A stretch of 64,000 bases of DNA from Ctenosaura bakeri. Its lineage: Eukaryota; Chordata; Lepidosauria; Squamata; Iguanidae. Under the pieces are notes generated by a model that did no database searches, was not told the origin of the DNA, and saw only the letters and a program-made list of their open reading frames with translations. Numbering within the stretch: the stretch's first letter is position 1; each line of letters opens with the position of its first letter. Made by a program: the position numbers and the translations under genes. Below, in pieces: positions 57,739 through 64,000 of the stretch. The stretch spans positions 124,001 to 188,000 of the forward strand of contig CAOLHI010000151.1 of NCBI GenBank assembly GCA_948474755.1, given 5' to 3'.

Positions 57739-58099
57739 ATTTGAGGCAGGCGCCGGGCTGGGGAAGGCACAGAGCAACAACCGTCGGTCAACCATGGTCC
57801 TGCTGTCCATGCCTTGTTCCTGCCTGCGCTTGAGACCAGTCCTCCTATTCGCCTTGTTGAAGTAACCTGCCTTATGTACTTTAACAGCCTGTGTTTATTT
57901 CTGTTAAGACTGAGTAGAAGCCCTGCCTGCATTAAGGACTATTTCTGTTAAGACTGTGTAGAAGCCTGCTTGCTTTGTACTTTTGAGTTTTGACTGCATT
58001 AAAGCCCTGCACCTCTAACCAGCTCCCCTGCCTCTGCCTGACCACCACCTGGCACTGACACTATGATTCTATGAATATGTAGCATCACAAAAATCCAGC

Positions 58100-58675
58100 A
58101 ATCCCAACTTACTGGGCAGCAGCCACTGTGAGCAACAAGGGTCTATTTCCTGTCAATCTGGACTCAGTAGACTGATGTTGTTAGGAACTGAATTCACACA
58201 TTCAAATAGTGCATAAACACTATTTATTAGGAGTGTGATACATAGTATGGGACTTCAGTGAGTGAACTGGAGGCAATTAGCAAGATTCAAAACATAAAAG
58301 GCAAAGAGTTTCCCATCCCGCCCGCAAGAGACCTTGGAGTTCTGGTTTAGCCTGGTAGCGCTTATCATTACATTTCTAGCTTTGTTTATCTAACGGTCTC
58401 TGGTTCTCATACCTTGTTCCAAGCAAGCTGCTACCTAACTCCTACTACATGTCTCATAATTAAAATATGGAGGGCTACCTGACAGATGTTTCCTCTCCTC
58501 TGCCACCAGTGGTCTCCAATATACGGAAAAATGTGACAGGGATCCTGCTTCTGATTGTTGAACCTAAAATCATTGGTGGGAAGGAATGAAAGCATCAGTC
58601 TTTTGTGGCCTAATGAATAGAACAGACTCCATTACTCATATCAGCTACTGTCCAGTAAGTCAGTAGGAGTGGGGT
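58100..58675. mobile_element. unclassified repeat R1, split by an LTR
   Basis: Outside the LTR at 58179-58484 the sequence parallels 61475-61730: CAACAAGGGTCT, TAGACTGATGTTTCC, AGTGGTCTCC, ATGTGACAGGGATC, AAGCATCAGTCTTTTGTGGC and CTACTGTCCAGTAAGTCAG occur in the same order. Family unknown. Confidence 0.65.
58179..58484 (-). mobile_element. short solo LTR (306 bp), exact GATGT duplication
   Basis: Starts TGTTAGGAACTG and ends GGGCTACCTGACA. GATGT occurs exactly on both sides (58174-58178, 58485-58489). The minus sense has CTAATAAATAG as polyadenylation signal near its 3' end. Removing it restores repeat R1. Confidence 0.85.
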
Positions 58676-60020
58676 CAGGCCAACAGAAGCTACTTAAGTA
58701 TACTTAACTAAACAGCTGATCTAGAATCTCATTTTTTTTTGTTTTGTTTTGTTTTGTTTTTTGGCCTCATCTTTACCCTTCATGGTTTAAAACAGCTGCA
58801 GCCTCCGAGGTACCCACATACCTTTAAAATGAGAATAACTCAAAGAAATCAGCTGAAAATGAGACAAAAACAGAACAGGAAGTGATGTGATGTCACTTCC
58901 TGGTCTGTCAGGCATGCTAGTCCAGCCTATTAGAAGGTGTGGGTGAAAAATATCCCCTGATCCCCTCTACCCTTGCCCACCTCTGCTCTATAGTTAACTG
59001 ATGTCTTCTTAACCTGTGGATCTAGCCTTCAAAACTACTCTAGCCTTTAAAAGTATTTCTTTTTAAGTGGTTTTCTACATGATATTTCAGAAATAGATTA
59101 GGTAATATGCCAGAATAAATAGCCAGTTTATCAAAAGCTGGACTTGGGAGACATGAATTCAAATTCTTACTTGGCTTGTACAATGACTAGAAATCTATTT
59201 GTGACAAACGTACTTGTAAGTTGGGGTTATGCATATATATGACTGCTTTTGGACACTGTGCAAGGAGTCATTCACTAGCTCCTTGTGCAAACATTCACCC
59301 TATCAAGGAAGCAGATCCCAGAGGCATTGCTGTGACTTTTTACTGGTAGGAGAGAGGAAGAGCTAACCAGACAGTGCCTGTAATCAGGCTGGACTCCCAG
59401 ATCTCTAGTGATTTGCTGGGAATCCAGAAGAGTAACTTCATTTCTATTCCCCTTTCTGCAGAACTGCAGCTGAGTACTGTTGGTTGCCTCGTCATCCATC
59501 TAACCTGGCCAGTAAATTGTCATGGCAATGCCTCCAAGGGCTGTTGGAGAAAGCAGAAGATACAGAGCTACATCTACAGAGTATCAGTCTCTGTATACTT
59601 TGATGCTGGATGTCATCCAGTCTCTGCCTTTTAACTTTCATCTCCTCACCTGTAAAATGGGAGTGAAAACAAGACTATTACATGATCTTTTGTGGATAAA
59701 TAAAGGGACATAGGTTTTATTTTCAAATTTCAGAGAAGAGAAATAGAGTAAAAAGAACATTGCCTACTTGTGATGTGTTCATGTATTTTCATCAGGGTTG
59801 GTCAATTTTGCTCCATCCTGGGTGGGCAACTTTATGTTTCTGAGACCCTGAAGACTGCCATAATTCGTAAAAGCCTACAAAACTAAAACTGGAAATGGCC
59901 ACTTCTGCTTTGAGAAATGGTTTTATGAACAACAACAATTACAACAACATTTTAAATAGTGTAAAGGAGACCCTGAACTCTATTTTAAAAGGTAGATTAT
60001 TCCCCCTGCAAACAATTCCA
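58676..60020. other. no gene seen; TTTTG microsatellite
   Basis: A (GTTTT)n tract lies at about 58737-58760. Frames at 59275-59634 overlap on both strands without recognisable content. Confidence 0.4.
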
Positions 60021-60645
60021 GGGACCCTTTCACACTATGCAATTATATACTACAGTTATAGTGCTATAATTCCACTTTAGCTGCCATGCCAACATCCTAT
60101 GAAATCCTGGGATTTGCAGTTTAGGGCATTTAAAACTTGTAGCCAAATTTATTTATGGAATCCAAGGCAATGTATAAAATTTTAAAAGCACAATATAATT
60201 TAAGAAACCTCTCTTAGCCCAAATGTTAAAACACAAACTAAATTTCTATTTTCTAAAAAATATATGTTAAAAAAACAAATTAAAAACTTCATTAAAAAGA
60301 TGCTTAAAACATGATAAATGAGAAACACCACATCCTCCATTAAAAGCTCCATTAAAAGCTGCTGTAACATGTAAAACCCAAATGCCTCCTTAAATAGAAA
60401 GGTCTTTACATGACAGTGGGAAAGCAGTAGAGAAGGGGTCAAATGGATTTCCCAGAGAAGGGAGTTCCATACCATAGGAGCAGCCACCAAGAAGGCCCTC
60501 TCTTGTACCCATAACAAATGTCCCTGGGATGGAAGAGCTCTAGTGCCTCTAAAATTAAACTAAAAATCCCAGGATTCTGTAGGATGCAAGTCTGATGGTT
60601 AAAGTAGAATCATAGTGCTATGTGCTGTGTGGTGTGAAGGGGCCC
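60021..60645. mobile_element. old palindromic MITE, split by a LINE
   Basis: The left part GGGACCCTTTCACACTATGC to GGATTTGCAGTTTAGGGCAT and the right part CTCTAGTGCCTCTAAAATTA to GTGTGAAGGGGCCCC form one diverged palindromic MITE. The LINE fragment at 60138-60534 separates them. Confidence 0.65.
60138..60534 (-). mobile_element. L2-like LINE 3' fragment
   Basis: The minus frame reads ERAFLVAAPMVWNSLLWEIH and later KTFLFKEAF, matching the AP-LWN-LP-EIR...KTHLF signature at the C-terminal end of L2-type ORF2. The 3' tail runs to GGCAATGTATAAA-type sequence near 60138. Dead copy. Confidence 0.7.
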
Positions 60646-61474
60646 CAGGAAAACCAATTCACATTTTTTTATTGACAGAAAAATGGTGTCCTTGGGTGTT
60701 TGCAGGGGTTGGGGCCACGAGCACAACCTTGAAGGTGACAGGCAAACCCAGGGCTGTAATTTAATCACTGCTGACACCCACACTAGAGATATTAATCTTT
60801 GTTTATTTCTCTCTCAGATATAGAAACACAATATTCAAGAAGCTTTCACCCCACAGAGTAAGATTACAAGATTTCTTGCACATTTTTTTCATACATTTTA
60901 CAAGCTTCTGATACATAGCTGCAGGATCCAAGATACTGAAGGTGCTTCTGATGAATATAATAGACCTTGAATTCTGAATAAGAATGGCTCCCCCAGTCTC
61001 ACAAGCTTTCAAATTTCTTGAACAATATAGTATCTCTTTTTATTATTCTAATAAATATTACAGAACTATATTCACCTCTGTATTCCTAAAGTTATAATTT
61101 ATGCTCCAGTAAGATATAAAATGGATCTTCTTCACTACCATAAATCTCAGTCCATCATCACTAACATCCATCTAAGTCTATTTCAAGAGCTAATTTCAGT
61201 CATAAACACGTTCAGTTCAACAATCTTGTCAGTGGTGTCATCCATGCCAATAGACCAGGGAATCTGCTCTTAGATTTGGTTTGAATTCTGAAAGAAATAT
61301 CCAAGGAACTGACCTCTAACCCCCAAATTGGTTCAGCATCTTGGATAGCTCCCTTAAAGTTTGTGATTGGGTCCCTTATACTTTTGCTGATGATTCCTTA
61401 GATGGAGGCAAAATTGCTGGTTTTCACTGCTACTATCAATAGCAAATTATCTTAGCAGGTAAAGGGCACGGGCT
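60646..61474. other. no gene seen
   Basis: Unassigned AT-rich sequence with no clear element. Confidence 0.4.
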
Positions 61475-61730
61475 GGTCCAACCACCCAGATGCTGCAAAT
61501 GACAAGGGTCTGTTCTCTGATAGATCAGTTGTAATGGACTGACATTTCTACCCAACTCCCATGAGTGATCTCCATGTGATGAGGGTTTGTGACAGAGATC
61601 TGGCTTCTGACTGATGCACCAGAAATTGGTCAGGGCTGTATAGAAACATCAGTTTGTTGCATCTCAATTGACAGGACAACAAATTCCCATCATTCACAGC
61701 AGCTGCTGCCCACTAAGTCAGGAATGGATG
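61475..61730. mobile_element. unclassified repeat R1, uninterrupted copy
   Basis: Same order of blocks as 58100-58675 without the LTR: GACAAGGGTCTG, GGACTGACATTTC, GTGATCTCCATG, TTTGTGACAGAGATC, ACATCAGTTTGTTGC and GCTGCTGCCCACTAAGTCAG. Confidence 0.6.
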
Positions 61731-62188
61731 AATTTTATGACCCCTACATATTCCCTACACTATTGTATATGTAGGCATCATGAATATAAATCAGTTACAA
61801 ATGCTTAACTCTGGGTTATGTATTTGTAACTGTGAATTCCACCCCTGTATCTAATGAGGAATTGAAAGACTGGGGTAGGAACCTGCTCAGTCAATGTCTC
61901 CATTTTCCTTCTTTCTTACTCCCTCTAATAAAACAAGGAGGAGAGTATTTGGGAGTAAATATGAACAAACCAATGGATTAGATATTCATGCCTTCATGAA
62001 CACCTATTACAAGGAGATTAGAACCTGTTGTGTGAAGCTTTCCTGCACTGTAGTTATGTGCTACTCATCTGACTGTGTGCTTTATCCAGGAACCTCTATA
62101 TAGTGCTTTCAGATATGTAAATATCATCTGGGATTTTCTTATTACTTCAGTATTATTTTCTTTTAATGATTTACTCTTCTTCCACAGA
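61731..62188. other. no gene seen
   Basis: Unassigned. Confidence 0.4.
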
Positions 62189-62441
62189 CCCAGTGTGGTG
62201 GAATGATTTGAGCATTGGACTACGACTCTGGAAAGCAGAGTTCAAATCCTCACTCTCCCATGGAAACCTACCATACTTGGTGATTTTGGGCAAGTCAAAC
62301 TCACTCAACCTCAGAGGGAGGCAAGGGCAAACCCACTCTGAACACATCTTGTTAAGAAAACCCCATGATAGATTTGCCTTAGGGTTGCCATAAGTCAGAA
62401 ATGACTTGAAGGCACATAGCAGCAGCAGCAGCAACAACAAC
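62189..62441 (+). mobile_element. tRNA-derived SINE, complete
   Basis: Starts CCCAGTGTGGTGGAATGATT, B box GAGTTCAAATCCT, body TTGGGCAAGTCAAACTCACT, tail GGGTTGCCATAAGTCAGAAA then (AGC)n(AAC)n. The most complete copy here. Confidence 0.85.
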
Positions 62442-62528
62442 TGGTTCACAGGGAATGGTTGAAGACTTTGATCTCTCCAAGTCATGCTATGTGTTACTGT
62501 AGTTTCTAGGCCGGACTTGGGAGATATT
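62442..62528. other. unassigned spacer
   Basis: Short stretch between a SINE and an LTR. Confidence 0.4.
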
Positions 62529-63402
62529 AGATATCACTATGATATCAATAATTTGGCTTTCTTTTCCTATTCCTCTCCATGTGCTGCGAGGTCCCCCGGA
62601 CAAGCACGGCCAATAATCGCTGTAATATTCCAAACAATACAGGCTGGCCAGAAATAGCCATCCCGCCGCTTCAGGAGACCTCGAAGGCAAGTACTCTATT
62701 ATGTATGCACGCTATTTACAAAGAACTCCCTGCCCCAAGCAGGCAGCTTGATTAGAAGAATACTCATCTGTCAAGCACTCTGTGTTTGCATACTGTCTAC
62801 TCTATTGTCAATTCGGACTTAACTCAATCATGCTAAATTCTGACCTTTCGGAGGCTTTGTCTCCAGCCTGAAACTCATTGTTTTCCCCAAGTATGGACTA
62901 GCCTGTGGCCACATTTTCCCCTATACAAACCCCTGACTTCAAGCACTTCTTTGGATTGCTCGGATTGCTGGGATTGCTCCCGACTTCCATCCCGCCTTGC
63001 TGCCGCTTTGCTTGGCGAGCCTTCCCCTCAGTCCCATGTACTGAGACTTCATACCTCCGAACTTCTGCTACAGACTACCCGGGCTTCAGGACAGGTGTAG
63101 TATTACCCAAACCAACAACTCTTCTAAAAATCCCTCTATCCCACTCCAACCTTTATTTCTATAGTTATCTGTGTCAGTGTGCTACATACACTGTTTGACT
63201 GTATTTTAATAAAGATCACAATTATTATTTCAATTGTTTGCTCCTTGACTCGGCCTGACCCCATAGACATTGCGTAAAAGATTCTGCTCTGTTGCCCTGC
63301 CTCTCGTATTGCTAGCTTGTGCTCTTGGCTAATTTCCCCAACTTATATAATTGAGAGCACATTTAGGTGTCCCTCCCGGGACCCCCAGAAAACAGGGTAG
63401 CA
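62529..63402 (+). mobile_element. solo LTR (family 1), ERV-like
   Basis: Starts AGATATCACTATGATATCAA and ends AACAGGGTAGCA. TATA-like CCCTATACAAACCCC near 62920 and AATAAA near 63209. More diverged than the copies at 19.3 and 53.9 kb but collinear. No internal genes on either side; no target duplication. Confidence 0.8.
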
Positions 63403-63481
63403 TACGGTCCATACTTCTGGGGCTAAAGTGCGATTTAGAATATACACTTCTGATGGTTGCAATGCAGTTCTTAGGCACCAT

Positions 63482-63524
63482 CATCATAATTGTCATCACC
63501 ATCACCACCACCACCACCACCATG
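63482..63524. repeat. ATC/ACC trinucleotide repeat
   Basis: An ATC run passes into ACC units and ends CCACCATGAC. It gives His/Thr-like runs in short chance frames. Confidence 0.85.
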
Positions 63525-63756
63525 ACTTTCAATGTATTTTAGCTGTTATTAAAATTTTGAAAATGTAGTTTAGTTGTGCATTTTGAGAAAAATGTGGTCA
63601 GAAATTTCTCTTCTGAGAAATGTTCTCTGAAACAATTTTCAACAGGGTTTTCTCCTGGGTGGATTAGGCAATACTTCTCCCTTAAGCATGTTTATTATGT
63701 AAAGGAGAGTGAATGCATTCTCCTCATTCCTGTTCTTACCATCCTCACAAGTCCAA

Positions 63757-64000
63757 GGTCATTTCCACACCTTCCCACTTCCCACCAACATCCCATCACA
63801 ATCCCCACAGTGCCTTTGCTAGGATGGGAGCACGACAGGAATGCTTCCCTCTGCACCCGGCTGACTCCTTGCAGAAGCGAGCATGAGAAACAGGCACCTG
63901 CCTTCTGCAATGCATCCGGCTTCTTTCCCATGCTGCAGTGGGAAAGGAAGTGTGTGATCATGCTTCCCCCTTCCACATGGCTAGGGGTGAAGTGAGTGTC
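63757..64000. mobile_element. Harbinger-like MITE, cut by window end
   Basis: GGTCATTTCCACACCTTCCC at the left, then a GGGAGCACGACAGGAATGCT block and a TGCAGTGGGAAAGGAAG block, resembling 1778-2177 and 16378-16808. The right end is outside the window. Confidence 0.45.

Larger units (their letters stand above)
57132..58060 (+). mobile_element. GC-rich solo LTR (929 bp), CTATG duplication
   Basis: Starts TGTCAGGGGCACGGGCC and ends CCTGGCACTGACA. CTATG flanks both sides (57127-57131, 58061-58065), and removing the LTR plus one CTATG restores the 8-bp phase of the CR1 tail, so the duplication is real. Inside: a 30-bp minisatellite, a CpG-rich block, a duplicated 45-bp unit with GATTGGCC (inverted CCAAT) and an ATTAAA signal near 57998. 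Orientation from the CCAAT, TATA-like CTATTTGAGG (near 57740) and ATTAAA order. Confidence 0.85.
57055..58075 (+). mobile_element. CR1 3' tail split by an LTR
   Basis: GGGGGTTGGACTGAATGGCT then TTCTATGGTTCTATG lies before the LTR and ATTCTATGAAT after it. The CR1 tail is therefore older than the LTR. Confidence 0.85.

Overview
The window looks like intergenic or intronic DNA of a vertebrate, most probably a squamate reptile (lizard-type). The evidence is the repeat mix rather than any gene: CR1 LINE pieces with the ATTCTATG-type tail, L1 and L2-like LINE fragments, tRNA-derived and 5S-rRNA-derived SINEs sharing one tail, a decayed Penelope-type tail, several solo LTR families, hAT elements and many PIF/Harbinger-like MITEs. 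I found no intact host protein gene, no tRNA, rRNA or other functional RNA gene, and no convincing exon. The species cannot be fixed from this sequence alone.

Layout. 1-5 kb: an LTR fragment, two Harbinger-like MITEs, an MIR-like SINE, a small hairpin element and a tRNA SINE. 5-10 kb: a solo LTR, a Copia-like LTR candidate and a CR1 copy split by a MITE. 11-18 kb: a 5S SINE, a reverse CR1 split by a MITE and a microsatellite, a MITE-in-MITE nest and two more MITEs. 18-25 kb: a hAT element rich in AAGTC motifs, an LTR, a MITE, a decayed coding-like stretch of unknown origin (about 20.9-22.1 kb, minus strand), a hAT MITE, a CR1 copy and another LTR. 25-32 kb: a Penelope relic, an L2-like fragment, MITEs, and a SINE split by a second hAT copy. 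35-42 kb: a long reverse L1 split by a hAT element, and a MITE. 42-50 kb: SINEs, old MITEs, a CR1 tail and a second L1. 50-64 kb: five solo LTRs (two with exact 5-bp target duplications), a Tigger-like element split by a hAT element, and further SINE and MITE copies.

The pieces interact mainly by nesting. At least nine insertions into older elements can be read directly, several with target-site duplications, giving a relative chronology. Two MITE classes (a short palindromic one of about 200 bp and a longer GC-rich one of 360-490 bp) share termini starting GGCC and a 3-bp target duplication, so one PIF/Harbinger-type transposase may have moved both. The open frames in the window are short and are nearly all chance frames or transposon remnants. 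The coding-like stretch near 21-22 kb is the least explained item.
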